A DNA stretch of 55,505 nucleotides. Source: Erysipelotrichaceae bacterium. GTDB taxonomy: Bacteria; Bacillota_I; Bacilli_A; Erysipelotrichales; Erysipelotrichaceae. Made by a program: the position numbers and the translations under genes. The notes below the pieces were generated by a model. That model was not told the DNA's origin. It saw nothing but the letters and a program-made list of their open reading frames with translations, and ran no database searches. The stretch spans positions 1 through 55,505 of the forward strand of contig WSYG01000007.1 in NCBI GenBank assembly GCA_009773735.1, read 5' to 3'. Shown one piece after another: positions 17,635-25,854 of the stretch (positions are counted from its first letter, which is position 1; each line of letters starts with the position of its first letter).

Positions 17635-19211
17635 TAGTTGATCTCCATGATTAAAGTTGATCTTGGACTTAAAGTAACACTTAAGTCAACTACACTTGTA
17701 GAACTCTTACTGGAATGAATGATGGTTCCACTTTTATTTAACGTATAGACTTGTTCAATATTGGATACATTATGTAAAATCAACCACGTCTTTGATTCAT
17801 AGGTTCTGGTAAAACCAATCAGTGAGAAAGTTGTTTGTACTTTCTGAATTTCCCCAAAACGTAAGATCGCATTGTCTTTTCTTAAAGCAATCCATTTTCG
17901 ATAATGATGAAACATGGAATTTTGATCTAGGACTTGTTCTTCATAAGATGGGGTTGTCTTGTTGTATTGATTTTCAACCCAATCAGCCATAGGAATACTT
18001 GTACCTTTGGTCCATACGAAAGGTTCACGGATATGTTCATCTGGCTTCATGCCTTTCATACCCAATTCTTCACCGTAATAGACAAAAGGAATGCCTGGCA
18101 AAGTAAATAAGATGTTGGCTGCCAGTTTAGCTTTATCGATATCACCAGAGACTTCACTCATGATTCTGTTTTGATCATGATTGGTTAAAAAGATTGCGTC
18201 AACATAATGATCGGTTTTAGCATCAAACACAGCTTTCCCATTGATATAGTTGTCCATCAGATTAGGAGCACTGCCATTCTCAACCGCATTGACAATTCCT
18301 TGGGCCAAATCAAAGTTGAATACTGAATCGAATCCAGCAGCATAAGAAGCCGCTAAGTTAGCTGTTTCCCATGCCTCACCTACTGTAAAGATATCTTTGT
18401 CTTTTGATTCGATGTAGGCCTTCATTTCCATCCAAAACTGTTTGCTCATCGAAAGATTAGGATTTCCTTTAGGATACTCATTGGTTGCATAAACTTGAGT
18501 GACCGCATCAAAGCGAAAGCCATCAACGCCTAGTTCCATCCAAAAGTCCAATACACTTCTTAATTCAGCACGCACCAATTCGTTTTCAGCATTAAGATCA
18601 GGCATTTCATTCCAGAAACCTCCAAAATACATCTTGGAGTTTTTACCATGCCAACCCGCATTACTGGGATAATCGCTCATCTTGATTTGTGTTTTGATCA
18701 TATAGTATTCATCAAATGGTTTAGTTCCAGCAATCCCCTTCACAAACCAAGGATGGGTATCTGATGTATGATTGAAGACCATGTCTAAAATAATCTTGAT
18801 GTTGCGCTTATGAGCTTCAGTGATCAGTGTTTTAAAATCATCGATGGTCCCAAAATCTCGATCAATGGCTTTATAATCATCGATGTCATATTTGTGGTAG
18901 GTTGCGGAAGGATAAATTGGATTAAACCAAATCGCATCGATTCCTAAATCTGTGTCCGTTGTAGGATCATTGTCATTAAGGTAATTCAGCTTACTGATGA
19001 TGCCTTTTAGATCACCTTTATTGTTATTATCGGAATCTGCAAAAGCGATCGGAAAGAGGCTGTAAGCTGTGGATACATCTTGCTCAAAGGCTTCAGCATC
19101 CGCATCTTTTAAGATCTCTTCCAATTCATTGACAGTTTTACGTTTAGGCTCAACTACTTTAGGGGTACAAGCACTCAGTAACAGTAACAGAACAATAATC
19201 AGTTTTTTCAT
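17634..19211 (-). CDS. Extracellular lipid-anchored alpha-amylase (GH13)
   Basis: The 525 residues begin with a lipoprotein signal (LLLLLSAC, cysteine 15), so the enzyme should sit on the outer face of the membrane and cut starch or maltodextrins there. A short linker (16-45) precedes the barrel. Visible sites are the calcium-type loop DSDNNNKGDLKG, region I DMVFNHTS, the MPDLN region V, the nucleophile GFRFDAVT, the acid VGEAWE, region IV NHDQNR, and a C-terminal beta domain from about 440. The start overlaps the stop of the maltase gene by 4 bases (ATGA). The PucR-type regulator follows with a further overlap, forming one expression unit with maltose genes. Confidence 0.9.
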   Translation of the reverse strand: MKKLIIVLLLLLSACTPKVVEPKRKTVNELEEILKDADAEAFEQDVSTAYSLFPIAFADSDNNNKGDLKGIISKLNYLNDNDPTTDTDLGIDAIWFNPIYPSATYHKYDIDDYKAIDRDFGTIDDFKTLITEAHKRNIKIILDMVFNHTSDTHPWFVKGIAGTKPFDEYYMIKTQIKMSDYPSNAGWHGKNSKMYFGGFWNEMPDLNAENELVRAELRSVLDFWMELGVDGFRFDAVTQVYATNEYPKGNPNLSMSKQFWMEMKAYIESKDKDIFTVGEAWETANLAASYAAGFDSVFNFDLAQGIVNAVENGSAPNLMDNYINGKAVFDAKTDHYVDAIFLTNHDQNRIMSEVSGDIDKAKLAANILFTLPGIPFVYYGEELGMKGMKPDEHIREPFVWTKGTSIPMADWVENQYNKTTPSYEEQVLDQNSMFHHYRKWIALRKDNAILRFGEIQKVQTTFSLIGFTRTYESKTWLILHNVSNIEQVYTLNKSGTIIHSSKSSTSVVDLSVTLSPRSTLIMEIN

Positions 19212-20905
19212 TTTGCCTCCAAAATCAGAGCTTCATAGGGTTGTAGATGAAGCGTTTTATGCGTATGCGCATTCTTACTATTTGAATATACGACATGTTT
19301 ATAAGCAAGCGGTAAAACAAACTCTTGTACTTCTTTACTAAAGTTACAGACAATCATCAGTTTCATCTGTTCATCAGATCTCATATAGGCAAAGACATTA
19401 GGATCTTTAGGATGAATCAATTCGAAGTCCCCAAAAATCAATGTTTCACTATAGTGACTCTGTAGACGTAAACGAATCAAAGTCTTATAGGCATTAAGAA
19501 TAGAATCTTCTTCTGTGAGTTGTCTTTTAACATTGATCAACGGATAATTCGATACCATTTTTTGATGAGGAAGATGGGTTGAGAATCCTGCATAAGCAGA
19601 ATCATCCCATTGCATAGGCGTTCTTGCGTTATTGCGTGATGTTCTACGAAGGTGAGATAAGATTTGATCTTTACTCATGTGTTTAATGGCTTGTTTCGCA
19701 TAGTTTTTAACCCAGATGTCAGTAAAATCATCGATGGATGTATAATCCACATTAGTCATCCCTATTTCTTCCCCATTGTATATAAATGGTGTGCCAGGTA
19801 ATGTTAATAATATCGTTCCTAACATTGAACCCGATGCTTTATGATGATGGATTGGATCACCATATTGACTCATGACGCGTGGATGGTCATGATTTAACCA
19901 ATAATGAGGCATCCAGCCTTTGCCTTTCATGCCTTGGATCCATTTATCAAACGTGAGTTTCATATTTAAGACATTGATCTTAATGTCTTCGTCTTTAAGT
20001 TCATCATTACTGAAAATATTGTTTTGCCAACAGGTATCAAAATTAAAGACCATGTTAAAGATGTTGGCATCATATCCTGCATATTTGACCCCAGCGTCAA
20101 CCGAGGCGCCTCCACCTACTTCCCCAACACTCATACAGTCATAGTGACTTAATACTTTCTCATTGAATTCTTTAAGATAATCATAGAGTTCATCACGATT
20201 AGAGAATTTGCCCCAATCTGGTGCCACATGATATTGATTTAAAGGCATCGTCGAATCTGTAAATGTTAGATCTCGAGCTAAATGCGCGATCGCATCGACC
20301 CTAAAACCATCGACACCTTGATCTAACCACCAAGAAGCCATCTTAAACATTTCTTCTCTTAGAGCTGGTGATGCCCAGTTTAGATCCGGCATCTTATCAG
20401 AAAATATTTTCATATAGTACTGGTTTGTGAAGGGATCTAGATTCCAAGCAGAACCTTCAAAGAAACTGCCCCAATTGGTTGGTGGATGAAGTTTCCCATG
20501 CGCATCTTTTTTACCATCTTGCCAGATGTAAAAATCTCGTTTTGGATTTTTAAGCGAAGATCTGGATTCCATAAACCAAGGATGTTCATCAGAGGTATGA
20601 TTCAATACCAGATCAAGGATGATCTTGATGCCTCTTTGATGAGCTTCAGCGATGAGATTTTTCGCATCATCCAAAGTTCCAAACAAAGGGTCGACATCAT
20701 AAAAGTCACTCACATCATAACCATTATCATCCATTGGAGATTTATAGAAAGGTCCGATCCATATTAAATTGACCCCTAAATCTTTGATGTAGTCTAGTTT
20801 TGTGATGATGCCTTTTAGATCACCTACACCATCTCCATTACTGTCATAAAAGGATCTGGGATAGATCTGATAACCAACTGAATGCTTCCACCATGTTTTA
20901 TCCAT
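19208..20905 (-). CDS. malL: Alpha-glucosidase (GH13, MalL-like), probably maltose-specific
   Basis: The roughly 565-residue cytosolic enzyme releases glucose from the ends of short alpha-glucans. Motifs are YQIYPRSFYDSNGDGVGDLKG at the N-terminus with its calcium-type loop, region I DLVLNHTS, region V MPDLNW, nucleophile GFRVDAIAHL, acid SVGEVGGG, and region IV LNHDHPR. In this subfamily a valine two positions after the nucleophile is linked to alpha-1,6 activity, whereas small residues or threonine go with alpha-1,4 activity; here the position after the nucleophile is alanine, suggesting a maltase. The ATG with GAGG upstream is preferred to one at 20917. It follows malE after a terminator-like hairpin. 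Confidence 0.9.
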   Translation of the reverse strand: MDKTWWKHSVGYQIYPRSFYDSNGDGVGDLKGIITKLDYIKDLGVNLIWIGPFYKSPMDDNGYDVSDFYDVDPLFGTLDDAKNLIAEAHQRGIKIILDLVLNHTSDEHPWFMESRSSLKNPKRDFYIWQDGKKDAHGKLHPPTNWGSFFEGSAWNLDPFTNQYYMKIFSDKMPDLNWASPALREEMFKMASWWLDQGVDGFRVDAIAHLARDLTFTDSTMPLNQYHVAPDWGKFSNRDELYDYLKEFNEKVLSHYDCMSVGEVGGGASVDAGVKYAGYDANIFNMVFNFDTCWQNNIFSNDELKDEDIKINVLNMKLTFDKWIQGMKGKGWMPHYWLNHDHPRVMSQYGDPIHHHKASGSMLGTILLTLPGTPFIYNGEEIGMTNVDYTSIDDFTDIWVKNYAKQAIKHMSKDQILSHLRRTSRNNARTPMQWDDSAYAGFSTHLPHQKMVSNYPLINVKRQLTEEDSILNAYKTLIRLRLQSHYSETLIFGDFELIHPKDPNVFAYMRSDEQMKLMIVCNFSKEVQEFVLPLAYKHVVYSNSKNAHTHKTLHLQPYEALILEAK

Positions 20906-20926
20906 ATTGTTCCTCACTTAAGAAAA

Positions 20927-20948
20927 GTGAGCGTCTTGCGACGCTCAC
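20927..20948 (-). terminator. Intercistronic hairpin between malE and malL
   Basis: GTGAGCGTC / GACGCTCAC is a strong 9-bp stem with a 4-base loop, followed on the minus strand by TTTTCTT and then by the malL ribosome binding site. It probably limits read-through and stabilises malE messenger, giving more binding protein than enzyme. Confidence 0.7.
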
Positions 20949-20973
20949 CTTTAGATTTTGTAGTCTTAACGAC

Positions 20974-22389
20974 TTACGGAGCTACGTTAGCTGCAGCAAT
21001 AGCGGCATTAGATACGGTAATCAAGTCAGCGATAGCAACATCGACTGTCTTGGTGCCGTCCCAGACAGCGATTTGAGCATCATTTAGGAACGCTTGGTAA
21101 TAAGCTGCTCCCATAGCGGTTTGATTTGGGTTCTTAGGCATTGTTCCAACATATTCGGAAGCACTGTATAAGAAACCTTTCATCATTTGTTCTTGGACTC
21201 CGCCAGCGACTAATGTCGGGACGATGTCGGAAGTAGTAGCGAGTGACGGTGGGTAAGAAGTCTTATCGACCATCTTCTGGAAGCCATCTTTTGAATAGAT
21301 CAATCTGGCTAGTTCATGAGCAGCACTCTGGAATTCTGTATAAGCATTAATGGCGATACCTTTTGTTTTAACGAAGGTAGCTTGGTGTTTGCCTTTATAG
21401 GTTGGTAATGCGGAAACGATGAAATCACTTCCTGTGTTTGTTTCAGCAGCAGTTAAGTTCATCCATGTACCCAATAGACCGAAAGGAGCGGTTTCACTAT
21501 TAATGACATCGTCCCATCTCCAGCCCATTCCAGCACCAGCTGTCAATGTTTCGTCGCCATTTTCAGCGATATCAACAGACAAGAAAGCAGCTGCGGCATC
21601 AATTTTGAATTGGAAACCGGATTTGAATTCTGGATCATCATAACCTGGATCTAACGGACCATTTTTGAATAACTGCCAACCAGTTGAAGACAAGTGGTGG
21701 TAGTCAGACCATTGATTGTTCAATGTTAATGGGAATACAACTTTGATTGGGTTATTCTTATAAACTGGGCGATCGCCTGTATGCCATGAAGCGGACAGAG
21801 CAAAGATTTCTTCCCAAGTATCATAAGCATCAGGCAAGTTGTCTTTGTCGGCATCAGTAACATTCAAGCCGAGGGTTGTCAACATTGTCTTATTCCAAAC
21901 GAATGCCATTCCATCATATAGCATTGGGGCATAAACAGTGACTACGCCCGTGTTACCGGTCTTATAGTATGTTTCTACGGAGTTTGCTTTTACGATGTCT
22001 GTAAGTACTTTATCAAACGGTAATAAATGCTGTGCATTTCTTGTAATTTCACCATCGATGGCGATAAATACGTCTGCATATTCACCTTGTTGGGTGGCTA
22101 GACGATCGGTAGAGCCTTGGCTTCCGTCATTGACGAAAGTTACTTTACCGGCCATGGTTGGATGAGCTGCATCCCACAACGCAACGATTGCAGCACCCCA
22201 TTCATTGTTGTCAACGCTGACAACGAGCTCGGCATCGGCTTCAACGGCGTATTGTTTTAGTTTTTCGTCGTAGCAAGCGATAGTCCCGTCCAAATCAGCA
22301 ACCTTACATGTTTTCAATGTACGGCCACAAGCGGTTAATGAACCGATGATCAGGGCGGCGAGCAATGCAAAACCTAATAGTTTCTTCAT
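20974..22389 (-). CDS. malE: Maltodextrin-binding lipoprotein of an ABC importer
   Basis: The 471-residue protein carries a lipoprotein signal (IGSLTAC, cysteine 21) and would be tethered outside the membrane. The body is a CUT1 solute-binding protein: the AELVVSVDNNEWG start of the first lobe, the YDGMAFVWNKTML segment, the GTWMNLT motif, and the KTKGIAINAYTEFQSAAHEL segment typical of maltose-binding proteins. An EF-hand-like loop DADKDNLPDAYD spans 179-190. The strong AGGAGG ribosome binding site and the hairpin after the gene fit high expression. malF, malG and the DUF1189 gene lie just upstream on the same strand, but malE has its own operator. Confidence 0.92.
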   Translation of the reverse strand: MKKLLGFALLAALIIGSLTACGRTLKTCKVADLDGTIACYDEKLKQYAVEADAELVVSVDNNEWGAAIVALWDAAHPTMAGKVTFVNDGSQGSTDRLATQQGEYADVFIAIDGEITRNAQHLLPFDKVLTDIVKANSVETYYKTGNTGVVTVYAPMLYDGMAFVWNKTMLTTLGLNVTDADKDNLPDAYDTWEEIFALSASWHTGDRPVYKNNPIKVVFPLTLNNQWSDYHHLSSTGWQLFKNGPLDPGYDDPEFKSGFQFKIDAAAAFLSVDIAENGDETLTAGAGMGWRWDDVINSETAPFGLLGTWMNLTAAETNTGSDFIVSALPTYKGKHQATFVKTKGIAINAYTEFQSAAHELARLIYSKDGFQKMVDKTSYPPSLATTSDIVPTLVAGGVQEQMMKGFLYSASEYVGTMPKNPNQTAMGAAYYQAFLNDAQIAVWDGTKTVDVAIADLITVSNAAIAAANVAP

Positions 22390-22447
22390 TTTTCCTCCTA
22401 AATTGTCTCCCTATGGAGCATATTTAATTTATCACAAATCTTTCACA

Positions 22448-22464
22448 ATGTAAACGGTTTCACT
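22448..22464 (-). promoter_or_regulatory. CcpA/LacI-type operator upstream of malE
   Basis: ATGTAAACGGTTTCACT matches the catabolite-responsive element consensus at all but one fixed position, and the two halves are inverted around CG. On the minus strand the TTTACA of the operator is spaced 17 bases from TAAATT, a possible -10. A bound repressor would therefore cover the promoter. Confidence 0.7.
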
Positions 22465-22518
22465 CTCACTTTCATATTAAGTTTTGAGAGGGGGTTGATT
22501 TTGGTACGAAATCCCTGA

Positions 22519-23295
22519 TTATAATTTAATACGTATATAAACTCGATACAACAATAAAAACCTTAAGGTCAGTAGGGTTGGGAAGAGTACAACTGCCCAT
22601 CCAGGATTATACATTCCCACAAAAGCGCTTAATAGAGCTGGACTAAACATCATTTGGGTATTGATCGATAAACTTTCCATAAAAGACAGTTTCTTTTTTG
22701 ACTTCCAACCAAAACCAATAAACAATGCTCCTGCTAAAACAAACACATAAATCAAGTTTTGAAAGAACAGAAGCAAATATTGCCTCATCATATTGGCACT
22801 CAATTCACTTAAGACAACATCCTTTATGATGATGTTGAGGACTTCATTATCGTTTGCGATACTAGAACTCAACTCATCAAAACTGGTCGCCCCAATATTT
22901 TCAAAAGAACCACTCACTAAGATAATGGATTGAGCATTGGTAATGATCAAACGTTCAGGCAATACAACGATTTCCTTGGGTCCATACGTATCTTTGGCGG
23001 TAGGTAAGATGCTGATCAGATAACCATTGGTAGTCGTGGTAACATTACTTTGACTACAGGTCACTATCACATCTAAATCACATTCTGTTTGATCGAACAT
23101 TTGAATCAAAGCAGGCTTTAAACCTTCGTTGGTGCTCAACAGATTTTCTGTGCTCATACTGAAGAAACCTACGAAGTAAGGAATACAAACCAGAAAATTG
23201 ATTAGAAAAAAAAGGGGGATAAGCACAAGAACCCCTATTTTTTTATAATCAAGTAACTTCTTTTGACTATAAGTCGTAATCATCCATTGCGTCAT
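22519..23295 (-). CDS. DUF1189 membrane protein, YvdJ-like
   Basis: The 258-residue protein has one N-terminal membrane helix (about 20-43), an extracytoplasmic domain (about 44-175), and three or so C-terminal helices. This is the layout of DUF1189 proteins. In Bacillus subtilis YvdJ is encoded directly after the maltodextrin permease genes, and the position here is identical: two bases after the malG stop. The external domain is rich in threonine and isoleucine with no catalytic motif. Two cysteines in CDLDVIVTC might form a disulfide. The role in maltodextrin uptake is unknown; assembly or regulation of the permease is a guess. Confidence 0.8.
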   Translation of the reverse strand: MTQWMITTYSQKKLLDYKKIGVLVLIPLFFLINFLVCIPYFVGFFSMSTENLLSTNEGLKPALIQMFDQTECDLDVIVTCSQSNVTTTTNGYLISILPTAKDTYGPKEIVVLPERLIITNAQSIILVSGSFENIGATSFDELSSSIANDNEVLNIIIKDVVLSELSANMMRQYLLLFFQNLIYVFVLAGALFIGFGWKSKKKLSFMESLSINTQMMFSPALLSAFVGMYNPGWAVVLFPTLLTLRFLLLYRVYIRIKL

Positions 23296-23297
23296 TT

Positions 23298-24167
23298 TTA
23301 ACCTTTTTCTGCACCTGATGTTAAACCATAAACCATATACTTCTGCATGAAGAACTGAACGACCATAACAGGAATCGCAATTAAGAGCGCTCCAGCCATA
23401 AAGGTCAGAGGATTATAGAATAAGGTATTAAACGGATCTGTTGTACGATACAACCATACCGCAACTGTAATTTGATCTTTACTTGGCAACATAACATTCT
23501 GAAGCATAAAGTCTAACCAAGGCGCCATAAAGGCACTTACAGCGATGAAACCAATGATAGGAACAATCAGTGGGAACAAGATTCTACGCAAGATCTGAAG
23601 GTTTGTAGCCCCATCTATGGCAGCTGCTTCATCTAAAGATCTTGGGATATTACGCATAAATCCTCTAACCAAGAATGTGTTGTATGGAATAGATCCAGCG
23701 GTATAAATAAGTGCCAGATACATTGGTTGATTCAACCATCCAAATTGTCTAAACAGCAAGAACAAGGCAATCATTCCCATAAAAGACGGGAACATCTGTA
23801 ATACCATCATCGTCAGCAACAATTTCTTCTTGCCGATGAAATTCAAACGAGCAAATACGAAACCAGTAATGACCCCAAAGGTCACGACCCCAACCGTATT
23901 GACCACAGCGATCGATAACGTTCTTAAGAACGCTGCAGGATAATCAGCCATAGTTTGCGAAGATGTGGATACATAGGTAAACAAGTATTCAAAGTGTTCA
24001 AATGAGAACTTAGAAGGATCAGGAAACAGCGAAACGCCACTCAATAAGATGCCTTTTGAGAAAGCAGCATTGATCATCCAAAGGATAGGCACAAGCACGA
24101 CCGTAACTCCCATCAGCAACCAACCATAAGCTAAAGTTGATGCTAAGATTTTCTTAAAGTTTCTCAT
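23298..24167 (-). CDS. malG: Maltodextrin ABC permease subunit MalG-type
   Basis: The roughly 289-residue protein has six membrane helices and the cytoplasmic coupling (EAA) loop EAAAIDGATNLQILRRILFPL in split form near 195, where it docks on the ATPase. The N-terminal segment GVSLFPDPSKFSFEHFEYLF is typical of MalG-type proteins. The ATG overlaps the malF stop by one base (TAATG), and GGGAGGA supplies the ribosome binding site. It pairs with MalF, MalE and the MsmX-type ATPase to import maltodextrins. Confidence 0.93.
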   Translation of the reverse strand: MRNFKKILASTLAYGWLLMGVTVVLVPILWMINAAFSKGILLSGVSLFPDPSKFSFEHFEYLFTYVSTSSQTMADYPAAFLRTLSIAVVNTVGVVTFGVITGFVFARLNFIGKKKLLLTMMVLQMFPSFMGMIALFLLFRQFGWLNQPMYLALIYTAGSIPYNTFLVRGFMRNIPRSLDEAAAIDGATNLQILRRILFPLIVPIIGFIAVSAFMAPWLDFMLQNVMLPSKDQITVAVWLYRTTDPFNTLFYNPLTFMAGALLIAIPVMVVQFFMQKYMVYGLTSGAEKG

Positions 24168-25720
24168 TAATCGTCCTCCCAAAGTCCTTTAGATTTGGAC
24201 AGATTATATACAGATATAAAACCGATGAAAAGGAAGATCAAAATAGAATAGACCGCAGCGATGTTATAGAGCTGGGCATTGTTATTGAAAGACAACTTAT
24301 AGATCCAAGAGATCAAGATATCGGTTTGTCCAGGTACCCCGCCACTGACATACATTGAAACTGGGATTTGGGCTGTTGGCCAACTTGGACCACCACCCGT
24401 TAAGAAATAAATTGCCCCGAAGTTATTGAAGTTAAAGGTAAAGGTCATGATGATGGCCGGTAATGTTGCCCTGATGATCAAAGGCAAGGTGATGCGTCTG
24501 AAACTTTGCCAAGAAGTTGCTCCGTCGATCGCAGCTGCTTCATAAAGATCTTTAGGTAACGTCGTTAAAACACCTGTAATCAACATCATGAAATAAGGTG
24601 CCCCTAACCAAAGATTGACCATCAAGATCACTGCTTTGGCTAAATTTCCATTTTCAGGAATAATGAACCAGTAAATTGGATCACCTATAACGCCTTGTAA
24701 TCCAATGGTATGTAAGAAGTTGGATACAGGTCCCATGATTTTTAGTGTATTTAACAATTGATTGGCTAAACCATTCAAGTCAAAGACATTTCTAAACACC
24801 ATCAAACTGATCATTGAAGGAATGGCCCAAGGTACAATCAGTAATGTACGCCAAAACTTTTTAGCTTTGACAAATTTAGATTCAATGACGATCGCATTGA
24901 TCATCCCCATGATGTAGCAGGTAAAGCTGGCCATGATGGCATAAAGGAAGGTCCAGCCAACAACCGACAGGAATATTTTTACCCAAGCCCCGTCACTGGC
25001 AATCTTAGTAAAGGTAGTAAAACCTGTCCATTTAATCAAATTCAGCGGTATTTTGACCGCATTGGTGAAGTTCGTAAAGGCCAACAAGAAGGAGAAAAGG
25101 AAAGGTATGACGATGAAGAATAAAACCATAACCAACGTAGGCAGCAAAATGATAAATGGGAACATTTCAACCCAAATTCGCTTAATGTATTGTTTACCAG
25201 TTTCAATCTGTCCGCTACTTAGAATAACCTTTCGGGATGTATACGCATCACGAATATTGGTGATCCATACTCCAGCAAACAAAGACAAAAGGACAATCGC
25301 GATCAACCCTTGGCCTAATAATGTGACAGAGTTGTCTGCGGATAACCAAGGAATAACTTTATTGTATGCAGAGACCAAGTTTCCACGATACATGGTTTGA
25401 GCGACTACTTTACCTAAAGTAAACAGACCCCATAACCCTTTGGAAAAAATGCCTCCATAGTCTCGTATGATATATATATTGTCACCAGGATACTGAGACA
25501 ATTCAGTAAACATATAAATATATCCGCCGGTGGCAAGTTCAATCAAGATAAAGAAGAATAATACACCTAAGAATACGGCTGCTTTAATTTTTTGTTTGTT
25601 TCTAATCTGTCCGCTACCCATAATAAATGCAGACATGATCGCCGATTTAAAAGCATCGGGGTTGGCCTTGAAATCACCAAGCATTGCTTTAAATCGATCA
25701 ATGAACGATTTTTTCTTCAT
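24167..25720 (-). CDS. malF: Maltodextrin ABC permease subunit MalF-type, with long N-terminal region
   Basis: The roughly 517-residue protein is longer than the second permease. It has an N-terminal region of about 190 residues with two or three extra helices and an external loop, followed by the standard six-helix permease domain. The coupling loop EAAAIDGATSWQSFRRITLPL (shown as its two halves EAAAIDGATS and WQSFRRITLPL) lies near 410. The GGGPSWPTAQIP motif close to the end is typical of MalF homologues. The start is the ATG after AGGAGGG; a longer frame to 25768 runs into the promoter. It is the first gene of the malF-malG-DUF1189 operon. Confidence 0.93.
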   Translation of the reverse strand: MKKKSFIDRFKAMLGDFKANPDAFKSAIMSAFIMGSGQIRNKQKIKAAVFLGVLFFFILIELATGGYIYMFTELSQYPGDNIYIIRDYGGIFSKGLWGLFTLGKVVAQTMYRGNLVSAYNKVIPWLSADNSVTLLGQGLIAIVLLSLFAGVWITNIRDAYTSRKVILSSGQIETGKQYIKRIWVEMFPFIILLPTLVMVLFFIVIPFLFSFLLAFTNFTNAVKIPLNLIKWTGFTTFTKIASDGAWVKIFLSVVGWTFLYAIMASFTCYIMGMINAIVIESKFVKAKKFWRTLLIVPWAIPSMISLMVFRNVFDLNGLANQLLNTLKIMGPVSNFLHTIGLQGVIGDPIYWFIIPENGNLAKAVILMVNLWLGAPYFMMLITGVLTTLPKDLYEAAAIDGATSWQSFRRITLPLIIRATLPAIIMTFTFNFNNFGAIYFLTGGGPSWPTAQIPVSMYVSGGVPGQTDILISWIYKLSFNNNAQLYNIAAVYSILIFLFIGFISVYNLSKSKGLWEDD

Positions 25721-25739
25721 ACGCCCTCCTATTGAATTA

Positions 25740-25768
25740 ATTATGACCTTTTTCAGAGCAAACTTCAA
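25740..25768 (-). promoter_or_regulatory. Promoter of the malF-malG operon
   Basis: TTGAAG (25763-25768), 17 bases, then CATAAT (25740-25745) on the minus strand, 20 bases upstream of the malF ATG. The operator at 25774-25790 abuts the -35 box. Confidence 0.7.
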
Positions 25769-25773
25769 GCGAA

Positions 25774-25790
25774 ATAGTAAGCGTTTACAT
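25774..25790. promoter_or_regulatory. Shared CcpA/LacI-type operator between malF and the cyclomaltodextrinase gene
   Basis: GTAAGCGTTTAC (25777-25788) is a near-perfect 12-base palindrome centred on CG. The flanking bases extend the match to the catabolite-responsive element consensus on both strands. It lies 5 bases from the malF -35 box and 20 bases upstream of the -35 box of the divergent gene, so one protein could control both. Confidence 0.75.
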
Positions 25791-25810
25791 GGGTTTTGTC
25801 TGACATCAAA

Positions 25811-25838
25811 TTGACATTTGGTTCAGAGCGACTACAAT
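25811..25838 (+). promoter_or_regulatory. Promoter of the cyclomaltodextrinase gene
   Basis: A consensus TTGACA (25811-25816), a 16-base spacer and TACAAT (25833-25838) lie 17 bases before the ATG at 25855, with GAGGA between them. Confidence 0.75.
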
Positions 25839-25854
25839 ATCTATGAGGACTCTT

